Assembly (NCBI RefSeq): GCF_900115555.1
Contig: NZ_FOWX01000009.1
Location: 1 to 64,000 of the forward strand
DNA length: 64,000 nt
Source: Pseudomonas borbori
GTDB lineage: Bacteria; Pseudomonadota; Gammaproteobacteria; Pseudomonadales; Pseudomonadaceae
Reading direction: 5' to 3'
Positions 1-7,795 of the stretch are shown here, piece by piece (positions within the stretch are counted from its first letter, which is position 1; each line of letters begins with the position of its first letter). Below the pieces are notes generated by a model. It was not told where the DNA came from and ran no database searches. It saw nothing but the letters and a program-made list of their open reading frames with translations. A program made the translations under genes and the position numbers.

Positions 1-92
1 TCGTAAATTCCACGCAAGCTCGATGCGAAAACTTCTCCAGAATTCGCGTAGCAACGCGATCCGCAGAGTTGAGTGGGAGTTTTTACACAGCC
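1..92. repeat. Possible end of an IS-like or repeat element at the window edge
   Basis: No coding region is supported here. Read on the minus strand from about position 92 leftward, the sequence starts GGCTGTGTAAAAACTC, which resembles the terminal inverted repeats of several Pseudomonas transposable elements and the end of the element at 17942-18038. Only one end is inside the window, so identity and length cannot be judged. This is a resemblance only. Confidence 0.25.
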
Positions 93-136
93 TGGACCGT
101 TTCCAGCCATCCGCAACCGTCACCTACCGAATCAAA

Positions 137-163
137 GCGGGCCTTTGTTAAAGAAAGACCCGC
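137..163 (-). terminator. Rho-independent terminator of the mutarotase gene
   Basis: On the minus strand GCGGGTCTTT and AAAGGCCCGC form a 10-bp stem (one G-U pair) around a 7-nt loop, followed by TTTGATT. It lies 48 nt past the stop codon of the gene at 211-1134. Confidence 0.6.
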
Positions 164-210
164 AACTTCTGATCCTTTACTCATCCCACGCGATACGCCG
201 CCAACGGCAA

Positions 211-1134
211 TCAAACCGTCGGCAGCGCTTCGCTCCACAGGCTGACGCTGAGCCGGTGCTGGGCGCCGGGGGCGAGCAGGAGGTGATCGTCGAGGACGTT
301 GGCGTGTTCGATGCAGAGCATGCCTTGCCAGGCGTCTTCGGCGAATTGCGAGAGGCGCCGGGCCTTGTCGATCCAGGGGTTCCACAGCACGGCCGAGCGT
401 GAGCCGCTGCTGCGTAGCTGGATGCGCCGCTGCCAGGCGGGATCGACGATGCTCAGTTGCGCCGGGGTATCCAGGTAGATGCGGTCGGTTTCGCCGTGAA
501 AGCTCAGGGCGTCGCTTTGTTGCCGTTCCAGCCAGTTGTCCAGGGTGTCGATGTAGCGGCAGCCCCTCAGCCCCTCGACGTGCACCTGGCGGATATCGCT
601 GACGGCGAAGTAGCTGTGCAGGGCCTGGCTGAAGGCCAGGGGCGTGTCGCCGAGGTTGCGCGTCTCGAGTTCGAGGTGCAGTTGCTCGTCGAGGCGGATG
701 CGCAGTTTCAGTTCGGCGGCGTGCGGCCATTCCGCCAGCGGCTGCTCGACACTGTTGAAGACGAATTCGAGGACCACGCCGTGGTCCTGGCTGTCGATGC
801 CGAGCAGTTGCCAGTCCAGCGAGCGTACCAGGCCGTGGGCCGGCACTATCATCTGCCCGGGCTGATGCATGGCCTGCACCTGCTCCGGGTTGCGCCGCAG
901 GTCGCCGAACCAGGGCCAGCACACCGGCACCCCGCCGCGCACGCCCTGGCCCTGCTTGAATTCGGCCTGCTCGCTGAGCCAGATCAGCGGTTGCTCGCCA
1001 TCGCGTTGGTAGCTGAGTATCTGCGCGCCCTGTTGCGCGACCAGCAGTTCGGCGTTGGCGCTGCGCACGCGCCAGCAGGCCAGTTGGTTGATTTCCACCC
1101 GCTCGGCCTGTGGGTGTTGTTCGGTTCCGCTCAT
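211..1134 (-). CDS. yeaD: D-hexose-6-phosphate mutarotase (YeaD family)
   Basis: This 307-residue cytosolic protein belongs to the aldose 1-epimerase superfamily and would interconvert alpha and beta anomers of hexose 6-phosphates. Family features are visible: a GGVPVCWPWFG segment near residue 90, AHGLVR near 125, a conserved HSYF near 197 and a WNPW segment near 270. The length is normal for YeaD. The ATG at 1134 follows a good GAGGAG ribosome-binding site. The gene stands alone, with a terminator downstream and the exporter operon divergent upstream. The superfamily is secure; the exact sugar phosphate is inferred. Confidence 0.88.
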   Translation of the reverse strand: MSGTEQHPQAERVEINQLACWRVRSANAELLVAQQGAQILSYQRDGEQPLIWLSEQAEFKQGQGVRGGVPVCWPWFGDLRRNPEQVQAMHQPGQMIVPAHGLVRSLDWQLLGIDSQDHGVVLEFVFNSVEQPLAEWPHAAELKLRIRLDEQLHLELETRNLGDTPLAFSQALHSYFAVSDIRQVHVEGLRGCRYIDTLDNWLERQQSDALSFHGETDRIYLDTPAQLSIVDPAWQRRIQLRSSGSRSAVLWNPWIDKARRLSQFAEDAWQGMLCIEHANVLDDHLLLAPGAQHRLSVSLWSEALPTV

Positions 1135-1275
1135 GACTGCGCTCCTCGATTGCTCTTCTTGGAGAAAGTGTGAACCGCTGTGCCGGCAAAGGCCAGGCCA
1201 GTTGATTCACTGACCTGGCGCATTGTTGCGTGGTTGCCGCTGGCCTAGTCTGACCTAGACCGAAGGGAGGCTGCG

Positions 1276-2421
1276 ATGCGCAAGATGTTGCTGGCTGTAC
1301 TGCTGTTGCTGGGCGTGGCGGCGGCGTTCTGGTGGTGGAGTCGACCGCAGCCGCTGCCGGTGCGCCTGGTCGTGGTGGAGCGCGGGCCGGTCGAGGCCCT
1401 GGTGGCCAATACCCGCGCCGGTACGCTCAAGGCCTGTCGGCGTACCCAGCTGTCGTTCAACCTGGGTGCCCAGGTCAGCCAGCGCCTGGTCGAGGAGGGC
1501 CAGCGGGTGGCGGCCGGTCAGGTGTTGATGCGCCTGCGCCAGGACGAACTGCAGGCCCGCGTGCGTGAGGTCGAGGCGCGCCTGGATGAGTTGGGCAACC
1601 AGCGCCAGCAGCGCTGCCTGCAGGCCGACCTGGAGCGCCGCGACCATGAGCGTCTGGCACGCCTGCAGGCGCGTCAGTTGGTGGCCGCGGACCGGGTCGA
1701 TCAGAGCGCCACCCGCGCGCGGCTGTCGGCGTTGGCCTGCAGCGCCGCTGCCATGACGATCCGCGAGACCGAGGCGAACCTGGCCCTGCAGCGCGCGCTG
1801 CTCGATCAGGCCACGCTGCGCGCGCCCTTCGCCGGGATCATCGCCGAGATCAACGGTGAAGTCGGCGAGTTCGTCACCCCCTCGCCGCCGGGTATTCCGA
1901 CGCCGCCGGCGGTGGATCTGATCGATGACAGCTGCCTGTATGTCGAGGCGCCGATCGACGAGGTGGATGCGGCGCGGGTCAAGCCGGGCATGCCGGTACG
2001 CATCGGCCTGGACGCCTTTCGCGGCGAACATTTCCAGGGCCGGGTCAGCCGTATCGCGCCCTTCGTGCGCGACCTCGAACGCCAGGCGCGTACCGTCGAT
2101 GTCGAGGCGCGCTTCGACCCGGTGCCGCTGGATGTGGCGCTGCTGACCGGTTACAGCGCCGACGTGGAAGTCATTATCGAGCAGCGCCCGCAGACCCTGC
2201 GCATTCCGACCGAAAGCCTGCTGGAAGGGCGTCGGGTGCTGCGTTATGACGCCGCGGCCGGGGTGCTGCGCGAGGTGCGCCTGACTACCGGGCTGAGCAA
2301 CTGGCGCTGGACCGAGGTGCTCGATGGGCTGAGCGAAGGCGAGCGGATTCTCGCCAGCCTGGAGCAGGACGGCCTGGCCGATGGCGTGGCGGTGAGTGCC
2401 GAGGATGAGGGCGCGCCATGA
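1276..2421 (+). CDS. Periplasmic adaptor (HlyD/MacA-type membrane fusion protein) of an ABC exporter
   Basis: The 381-residue protein has an N-terminal membrane anchor at about residues 4-21, then a biotinyl-lipoyl-like half (around 40-90), an alpha-helical coiled-coil hairpin rich in E, R, L and Q (about 95-170), the second lipoyl half with LRAPFAGIIAEINGEVGEFV near 180-200, and a beta-barrel/membrane-proximal region to the end. This is the layout of adaptors that couple inner-membrane transporters to an outer-membrane channel. GGGAGG precedes the ATG. Its TGA overlaps the ATG of the ATPase gene, so the two are translationally coupled. No TolC-like gene is present. The substrate cannot be told. 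Confidence 0.85.
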   Translation: MRKMLLAVLLLLGVAAAFWWWSRPQPLPVRLVVVERGPVEALVANTRAGTLKACRRTQLSFNLGAQVSQRLVEEGQRVAAGQVLMRLRQDELQARVREVEARLDELGNQRQQRCLQADLERRDHERLARLQARQLVAADRVDQSATRARLSALACSAAAMTIRETEANLALQRALLDQATLRAPFAGIIAEINGEVGEFVTPSPPGIPTPPAVDLIDDSCLYVEAPIDEVDAARVKPGMPVRIGLDAFRGEHFQGRVSRIAPFVRDLERQARTVDVEARFDPVPLDVALLTGYSADVEVIIEQRPQTLRIPTESLLEGRRVLRYDAAAGVLREVRLTTGLSNWRWTEVLDGLSEGERILASLEQDGLADGVAVSAEDEGAP

Positions 2422-3113
2422 TCCGCCTGAGCGGGGTCAGCCGTTGCTTCATCCTCGGCGACCAGCAGGTCAAGGGCCTCGATCGGGTCGATCTGCAGGT
2501 CGATCCCGGCGAGTATCTGGCGGTGATGGGGCCGTCCGGCTCGGGCAAGTCGACCCTGCTGAATATCCTCGGCCTGCTCGATGCGCCGGACAGCGGCGAG
2601 TACTGGTTGAACGGCGAGGCCACCGCGGCGCTCGACGAGAATCGCCGCGCCGAACTGCGCAGCCGGCATATCGGCTTCGTCTTTCAGTCCTATCATTTGA
2701 TCCCGCGCCTGACCGCCCTGGAGAACATCGAGCTGCCGATGCTCCTGGCCGGCCTCGAGCCGGCCGAGCGCCACCGGCGCAGCGCGCGCCTGGTCGAGCG
2801 GCTGAACCTCGGCGACCGGGTCAGGCATCGCCCGGCCGAGCTGTCCGGCGGCCAGCGCCAGCGGGTGGCCATTGCCCGCGCCATGGTCATGCAGCCGGCG
2901 CTGCTGCTGGCGGACGAGCCCACCGGCAACCTCGACAGCCATTCCGGCGCCGAGGTGGTGGCGCTGCTCGAGGAACTCAACGGCGAGGGCCTGACCCTGC
3001 TGGTGGTGACCCACGATCCTGCCATCGGCGGGCGGGCGCGACGGCGCCTGAGCATGCGCGACGGCCAGATCATCGACGACATCCGCCAGGAGCCCGGCGA
3101 TGCGCGCGGCTGA
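2418..3113 (+). CDS. ABC transporter ATP-binding protein (MacB/LolD type)
   Basis: This 231-residue ATPase would power the adjacent permeases. Walker A GPSGSGKST is at residues 38-46, the signature LSGGQRQR at about 142-149, and Walker B with the family-typical LLLADEPTGNLD at about 162-173; a switch histidine follows in VVTHD. The TGNLD ending of Walker B is characteristic of the LolD/MacB/FtsE group, fitting the MacB-like permeases downstream. It overlaps the adaptor gene by 4 nt and the first permease gene by 14 nt. Confidence 0.92.
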   Translation: MIRLSGVSRCFILGDQQVKGLDRVDLQVDPGEYLAVMGPSGSGKSTLLNILGLLDAPDSGEYWLNGEATAALDENRRAELRSRHIGFVFQSYHLIPRLTALENIELPMLLAGLEPAERHRRSARLVERLNLGDRVRHRPAELSGGQRQRVAIARAMVMQPALLLADEPTGNLDSHSGAEVVALLEELNGEGLTLLVVTHDPAIGGRARRRLSMRDGQIIDDIRQEPGDARG

Positions 3114-4314
3114 TGGCCTGGGGCTGATGCTCGGCGCGCTGGGCGGGCACCGCTCGCGCAGCCTGATGCTGCTGTTGGCCATGGCCATCGGCGTGGTCGC
3201 GGTGAACCTGCTCACCGGTTTGGCCGAGGGCGCGCGGCAGTTCGTCATCGGCGAATTCTCCCTGCTCGGGCGCAACACCCTGATCGTGCTGCCGGGACGC
3301 AAGGAAACCACCGGCGGCATGCCGCCGATCACCGGGCTGGCGACCCGCGACCTGACCCTCGGCGACACTGAGGCCATCGGCCGTCTGCCCAGCGTGCGCC
3401 GGGTCGCACCGCTGCAGGCCGGGCAGGTCGAGGTCAGCGTCGGCAACCGGGTGCGCGAGGCCTTCACCCTGGGCACCAGCCACGAATTCTTCGCCATCCG
3501 CCAGCTCGATGTGGCCCAGGGGCAGATCCTGCCGGCGCTGGCGCTGGATCAGGCCGAGGCGGTCTGTGTGATCGGCCTCAGCCTCAGGCGCGAGTTGTTC
3601 GGCGCGCGTCCGGCCCTGGGCCAGTGGCTGCGTGCCGGCGACCGGCGCTTCCGGGTGGTGGGCATTCTCGGCGAGCGCGGCGAATCGCTGGGCATGGACT
3701 TCGGCGAGATGCTGATCATCCCGGTGGCCAGCGCCCAAGTGCTGTTCAACCGCGAGGGGCTGTTCCGGGTGTTCGCCGAACTGCGCGGGCCGCATTTTCT
3801 CGCCAGCGGCAAGCGGCAGATCCTCGAGACCATCAAGGCCCGCCACGAGGGCAAGGAGGACGTCACCCTGATCAGCCAGGATTCGATGCTGGCGGCGTTC
3901 GACGGCATTCTCGATGTGCTCAGCCTGGCGTTGGCCGGGATCGCCGCGATCAGCCTGCTGGTGGCCGGCATCCTGATCATGAACGTGACCTGGATCGCGG
4001 TGAACCAGCGCACCGCCGAGATCGGCCTGCTCAAGGCCCTGGGCGCGCGGCCGGCGCAGGTGCGCGCGTTGTTTGTCGGCGAGGCGGCGCTGCTGGCCCT
4101 GGCCGGCGGCCTGATCGGCCTGGGCCTGAGCGAGGCGCTGCTCTGGTTCGGCCGCCAGTTGTGGGAAATTCCCCTGCAGACGCCGGTGTGGGCCCGCGCC
4201 GGCTCGCTGCTGCTGGCCCTGCTCGCCGCCTTGCTGTTCGCCTGGCTGCCGGCCAACCAGGCGGCGCGCATGGAGCCGCTGGCGGCGCTGCGCCCGCCGG
4301 GGGCACGGGCGTGA
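3100..4314 (+). CDS. ABC transporter permease, MacB/FtsX family (first of two)
   Basis: This 404-residue inner-membrane protein has one N-terminal membrane helix (about residues 20-42), a large extracytoplasmic MacB_PCD-type domain, and three C-terminal helices (about 270-300, 320-345, 365-385) with an FtsX-like segment containing RTAEIGLLKALGA. This is the four-helix type VII topology that works by mechanotransmission, not a substrate pore. It is closely similar in layout to the next gene, which suggests a duplicated pair forming a heterodimer. Its start lies inside the end of the ATPase gene. Confidence 0.88.
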   Translation: MRAADGLGLMLGALGGHRSRSLMLLLAMAIGVVAVNLLTGLAEGARQFVIGEFSLLGRNTLIVLPGRKETTGGMPPITGLATRDLTLGDTEAIGRLPSVRRVAPLQAGQVEVSVGNRVREAFTLGTSHEFFAIRQLDVAQGQILPALALDQAEAVCVIGLSLRRELFGARPALGQWLRAGDRRFRVVGILGERGESLGMDFGEMLIIPVASAQVLFNREGLFRVFAELRGPHFLASGKRQILETIKARHEGKEDVTLISQDSMLAAFDGILDVLSLALAGIAAISLLVAGILIMNVTWIAVNQRTAEIGLLKALGARPAQVRALFVGEAALLALAGGLIGLGLSEALLWFGRQLWEIPLQTPVWARAGSLLLALLAALLFAWLPANQAARMEPLAALRPPGARA

Positions 4315-4328
4315 ACAGGAGATGCCAT

Positions 4329-4350
4329 GGTGCGCACGGCGCACCCTACC
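4329..4350. repeat. Palindromic intergenic repeat (GTAGGGTGCGC family), copy A
   Basis: GGTGCGC-ACG-GCGCACC followed by CTACC is the same palindrome found at 5646-5670 and twice at 16038-16097. It lies in the 118-nt gap between the two permease genes, inside an otherwise overlapping operon. A related stretch (GTAGGGTGTCGCGGG) begins near 4372, so the gap may hold two diverged copies. Confidence 0.7.
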
Positions 4351-4432
4351 CCGAACCGCACACCAACCCCGTAGGGTGTCGCGGGACCGCCCAGGCCGTG
4401 CGCACCAATCATCCGTGTATAAGGGCGCGACC

Positions 4433-5632
4433 ATGATGCGCTGGCAGGACGGCCTCCACCTCACCGCCACGACCCTGATCAGCCGGCCGTTGCGCAGCCT
4501 GTTGACCCTGCTCGGGGTGGCGATCGGCATCGCCGCGGTGGCGTTGCTCACGGCCATCGGCGAAGGCCTGCGGGTCTATGTGCTGGATAACTTCGCGCAG
4601 TTCGGCACGCGGATCATCGCCGTGCACCCGGGCAAGACCCAGACCGGCGGCATCGGCGGCATCCTCAGCAGCGTGCGCCCGTTGAGCCTGAGCGATGCCG
4701 ACGCCCTGGGGCGTCTGGCCCATGTCGAGGCGGTGGTGCCGATCATCCAGGGCAGTGGCGACATCCAGTACGGGGTGATGAGTCGCAACAGCGACATCAT
4801 CGGCGGCGGCCATCAGCTGGCCGAGGCCTGGCGTTTTCGTCTGGCCCTCGGCCAGTTCCTGCCGCCGGCCCGCGACGGCCGCTCGCCACCCTATGCGGTG
4901 CTCGGGCACAAGCTGCGCCAGGAGCTGTTCGGCGAGGTCAGCCCGCTGGGCGAGGCGATCCGGGTCGGCGGCATACGCTTTCGGGTGATCGGGGTGATCG
5001 AGGAGAAGGGCCAGTTGCTCGGCTTCGACCTCGACGACATCGCCTACATTCCGGTGGACTGGGCGCAGAGCCTGTTCAACCGCGACGGCCTGATGGAGAT
5101 CAACGTGATGTTCAATGCCGGCATCGGTTCGCAGGCGCTGAGTGAGCGGATCCGCCAGCTGTTGATCGAGCGCCACGGCCGCGAGGATTTCAGCCTGACC
5201 ACCCAGGACGACATGCTCGCCAGCCTCGACCGCATCCTCGGTACCCTGACCATCGCCGTCGCCGCCCTCGGCGGCATCTCGCTGTTGGTGGGGGCGGTGG
5301 GTATTCTCACCATCATGACCACCACGGTCGGCGAACGCACCGCCGAGATCGGCTTGCTGCGCGCCATTGGCGCCACGCCGCGGCAGGTGCTGGGGTTGTT
5401 TCTCGCCGAGGCGGCGCTGCTGTCGTTGGCCGGCGGGGTGCTCGGCCTGCTGCTGATGGCGCTGCTGCTGGCGGTTGTGCACCTGAGCCTGCCCGGCCTG
5501 CCGCTGCAGCTGGCGCCCGGCTTCCTGCTGCTGGCGCTGCTGCTGTCGGCGCTTATCGGCTTGTTCGCCGGCATCGCTCCGGCCCGTCGTGCGGCGCGCC
5601 TGCATCCGGTGGATGCACTGCGCAGCGAGTAG
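4433..5632 (+). CDS. ABC transporter permease, MacB/FtsX family (second of two)
   Basis: This 399-residue protein repeats the layout of the preceding permease: a first membrane helix near residues 20-42 (SLLTLLGVAIGIAAVALL), a large periplasmic domain, then three C-terminal helices with GERTAEIGLLRAIGA. The frame is open back to 4322, but that part runs through the palindromic repeat and has no family similarity. The ATG at 4433 begins MMRWQDG and is the sensible start. With the adaptor, ATPase and first permease it completes a probable exporter with two different permease subunits. Confidence 0.88.
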   Translation: MMRWQDGLHLTATTLISRPLRSLLTLLGVAIGIAAVALLTAIGEGLRVYVLDNFAQFGTRIIAVHPGKTQTGGIGGILSSVRPLSLSDADALGRLAHVEAVVPIIQGSGDIQYGVMSRNSDIIGGGHQLAEAWRFRLALGQFLPPARDGRSPPYAVLGHKLRQELFGEVSPLGEAIRVGGIRFRVIGVIEEKGQLLGFDLDDIAYIPVDWAQSLFNRDGLMEINVMFNAGIGSQALSERIRQLLIERHGREDFSLTTQDDMLASLDRILGTLTIAVAALGGISLLVGAVGILTIMTTTVGERTAEIGLLRAIGATPRQVLGLFLAEAALLSLAGGVLGLLLMALLLAVVHLSLPGLPLQLAPGFLLLALLLSALIGLFAGIAPARRAARLHPVDALRSE

Positions 5633-5645
5633 CGCCAGGGCTGGC

Positions 5646-5670
5646 GTAGGGTGCGCACGGCGCACCCTAC
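5646..5670. repeat. Palindromic intergenic repeat (GTAGGGTGCGC family), copy B
   Basis: Perfect 11-bp arms GTAGGGTGCGC and GCGCACCCTAC surround a 3-nt ACG loop. It sits between the convergent permease and dctM genes, where the hairpin could end transcription from either side, although no T-run follows. It is the cleanest of the four copies. Confidence 0.75.
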
Positions 5671-5690
5671 GGGAGCAAGCGGTCGCCGCT

Positions 5691-7067
5691 CTACTTGCCG
5701 TACACCTGTTCCGGCAGCCAGGTAATCAGGCCGGGGAAGATATAGGCAACCACCAGCAACAACAGCTGGATCAGGATGAACGGCAGCACGCCCTTGTAGA
5801 TGGTGCTGGTTGGCACCGACGGCGGGGTGACGCCGCGCAGGTAGAACAGGGCGAAGCCGAACGGCGGGGTGAGGAAGGAGGTCTGCAGGTTCAGCGCGAT
5901 CATCACGCCGAGCCAGACCGGGTCCAGGCCCATGGCCAGCAATACCGGGCCGACGATCGGCACCACCACGAAGGTGATCTCGATGAAATCGAGGATAAAG
6001 CCGAGCAGGAAGACCACCACCATCACCAGGAAGAAGGCGCCGAGCACCCCGCCGGGCAGTTGGGCGAAGATGTCCTCGATCATGGCCTCGCCGCCGAAGC
6101 CGCGGAACACCAGGGAGAACAGCGAGGCGCCAATCAGGATCAGGAATACCATGGCGCTGATTTCGGTGGTGCCGTAGGCCACTTGGCGCAGCTGGCCGAA
6201 GTTCAGCTTGCCTTTATAGAAAGCCAGCGCCATGGCGCCGAGCGCCCCCAGGGCGGCCGCTTCGGTGGGGGTGGCGTATCCGGCGAGGATCGAGCCGAGC
6301 ACCGCGCCGATCAGCAGCAGCGGCGGCACCAGGGCGTTGATCAGCTTGGCCCATTCGATCGGGCCGAGTTCTTCCTGCGGCAGGGCCGGCAGCTTCTTCG
6401 GCTGGAAGATCGCCACGCCGATGATGTAGGCGATGTACAGGCCGACCAGCAGCAGACCGGGCAGCAGCGCGCCGACGAACAGGTCGCCGACCGACACGGT
6501 TTTCGGCGAGAAGATACCCATCTTCAACTGCGCCTGCTGATAGGCGCTGGACATGACGTCACCGAGCAGGACCAGCACGATCGACGGTGGAATGATCTGC
6601 CCCAGGGTGCCGGTGGCGGCCAGGGTGCCGGTGGCGATAGCCGGGTCATAACCGCGCCGGAGCATGGTCGGCAAGGCCAGCAGGCCCATGGTCACCACGG
6701 TGGCGCCGACGATGCCGGTACTGGCGGCGAGCAGCGCGCCGACCACACACACGGAAATCGCCAGGCCGCCGCGCAGGGTGCCGAACAGCCGCGACATGGA
6801 TTCCAGCAGGTCTTCGGCGACCCGTGATTTTTCCAGCATCACCCCCATGAACACGAACAGCGGCACCGCCAGCATGGTCTGGTTGTTCATGATGCCGAAC
6901 AGGCGGTTGGGCAGGGCGTTGAGGTAGCCGCCATCGAAGGTGCCGGTGAGCATGCCGATACCGGCGAACAGCAGGGACACGCCGCCGAGGGTGAAGGCCA
7001 CCGGATAGCCGGCCATCAAGGCCGCGCAGATGCAGATGAACAGCAGGATCGCCATTAACTCAACCAT
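5691..7067 (-). CDS. dctM: TRAP transporter large permease (DctM family)
   Basis: This 458-residue, very hydrophobic inner-membrane protein has about 12-13 predicted helices and is the sodium-driven transport subunit of a TRAP system. Family motifs include AVPLFVFMGVMLEKS, GIVGATVVTMG and TGTLGQIIPPSI. It overlaps dctQ by 8 nt on the same strand. The matching binding protein gene is transcribed divergently from 7796. Dicarboxylate or 2-oxoacid transport is inferred from the type of binding protein. Confidence 0.92.
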   Translation of the reverse strand: MVELMAILLFICICAALMAGYPVAFTLGGVSLLFAGIGMLTGTFDGGYLNALPNRLFGIMNNQTMLAVPLFVFMGVMLEKSRVAEDLLESMSRLFGTLRGGLAISVCVVGALLAASTGIVGATVVTMGLLALPTMLRRGYDPAIATGTLAATGTLGQIIPPSIVLVLLGDVMSSAYQQAQLKMGIFSPKTVSVGDLFVGALLPGLLLVGLYIAYIIGVAIFQPKKLPALPQEELGPIEWAKLINALVPPLLLIGAVLGSILAGYATPTEAAALGALGAMALAFYKGKLNFGQLRQVAYGTTEISAMVFLILIGASLFSLVFRGFGGEAMIEDIFAQLPGGVLGAFFLVMVVVFLLGFILDFIEITFVVVPIVGPVLLAMGLDPVWLGVMIALNLQTSFLTPPFGFALFYLRGVTPPSVPTSTIYKGVLPFILIQLLLLVVAYIFPGLITWLPEQVYGK

Positions 7068-7605
7068 GCTTCACCTCCGGTGCAGGCAGGCGACCGGCGA
7101 GGATGTAGGCGGATTTGATCAAGTTGGAGATTCCTTGCAGTACCAGGCAGAACACCAGCACCAGGATGATGCTCTTCTGCAGATAGACGAACTTCAGGCC
7201 GCCCGATTCGCTCGATCCTTCCAGGGTCGCCCAGGAGTTGCCCACGTAATCCCAGCTGCTCCAGCCGAGGAACAGACACACCGGCAGGAGGAACAGCAGG
7301 TTGCCGAGGATTTCCACCAGCGCCTGGCGGCGGCCGCTGAACTTCTGGTAGAAAATATCCACGCGCACATGGCCGTCGCACTGCAGCACCCAGGCTGCGG
7401 CGCCCATGAACACTAGGGCGTGGGCATAGAGCACGGCTTCCTGCAGCGCGGTGGCGCCAATGCCGAAGCCATAGCGCAACACCACCACGGTCGCGGTGCC
7501 GATGACCAGAAACAGGGTGAGCCAGGCGCAGGCCTTGCCAAAGCCGGCATTGATGGCGTCGAGCAGGCGCGCTAAGCCGAGCAAGGGAGGGGGACGATTC
7601 GACAT
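7060..7605 (-). CDS. dctQ: TRAP transporter small permease (DctQ family)
   Basis: This 181-residue protein has four predicted membrane helices (about residues 28-48, 62-80, 100-122, 145-165) and the DctQ-type WVLQCDGHVRVDIFY segment around residues 77-91, matching the family pattern in which a charged HVRVD follows helix 2. It would form the membrane complex with DctM. AAGGAT stands 7 nt before the ATG. It is the first gene of the dctQM pair. Confidence 0.9.
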   Translation of the reverse strand: MSNRPPPLLGLARLLDAINAGFGKACAWLTLFLVIGTATVVVLRYGFGIGATALQEAVLYAHALVFMGAAAWVLQCDGHVRVDIFYQKFSGRRQALVEILGNLLFLLPVCLFLGWSSWDYVGNSWATLEGSSESGGLKFVYLQKSIILVLVFCLVLQGISNLIKSAYILAGRLPAPEVKHG

Positions 7606-7679
7606 GGCAGATCCTTATTGTTATGGCCAGGAAACCCGGGGATTCTAGGCGGCAGGGTAAGAGCGTCGCAACCGGCAGT

Positions 7680-7693
7680 ACTACGTACGTAGT
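7680..7693. promoter_or_regulatory. 14-bp perfect palindrome in the divergent dctQ-dctP promoter region
   Basis: ACTACGTACGTAGT is a perfect palindrome located 75 nt from the dctQ start and 103 nt from the dctP start, a typical place for a shared operator. No regulator gene is adjacent, so the protein that binds it is unknown. Confidence 0.5.
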
Positions 7694-7776
7694 CGTTACG
7701 CTTGAGAGGTGGAGAGCCCTGTGATACTCAACATATAGCTGAATACCGGCGATCCCGGTGCTCGGATCATTAGTAC

Positions 7777-7788
7777 AACAACAAGGAG
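7777..7788 (+). promoter_or_regulatory. Hfq/Crc-type CA motif overlapping the dctP ribosome-binding site
   Basis: AACAACAA runs directly into the Shine-Dalgarno GGAG, 7 nt before the dctP ATG. It matches AAnAAnAA, the motif through which Hfq with Crc blocks translation of catabolic mRNAs in Pseudomonas. Crc itself is encoded at 51884-52663. Confidence 0.6.
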
Positions 7789-7795
7789 TTATTAC

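Noticed and set aside
4322..4432. N-terminal extension of the second permease
   Set aside because: It would be translated from a palindromic repeat and has no membrane or family similarity.
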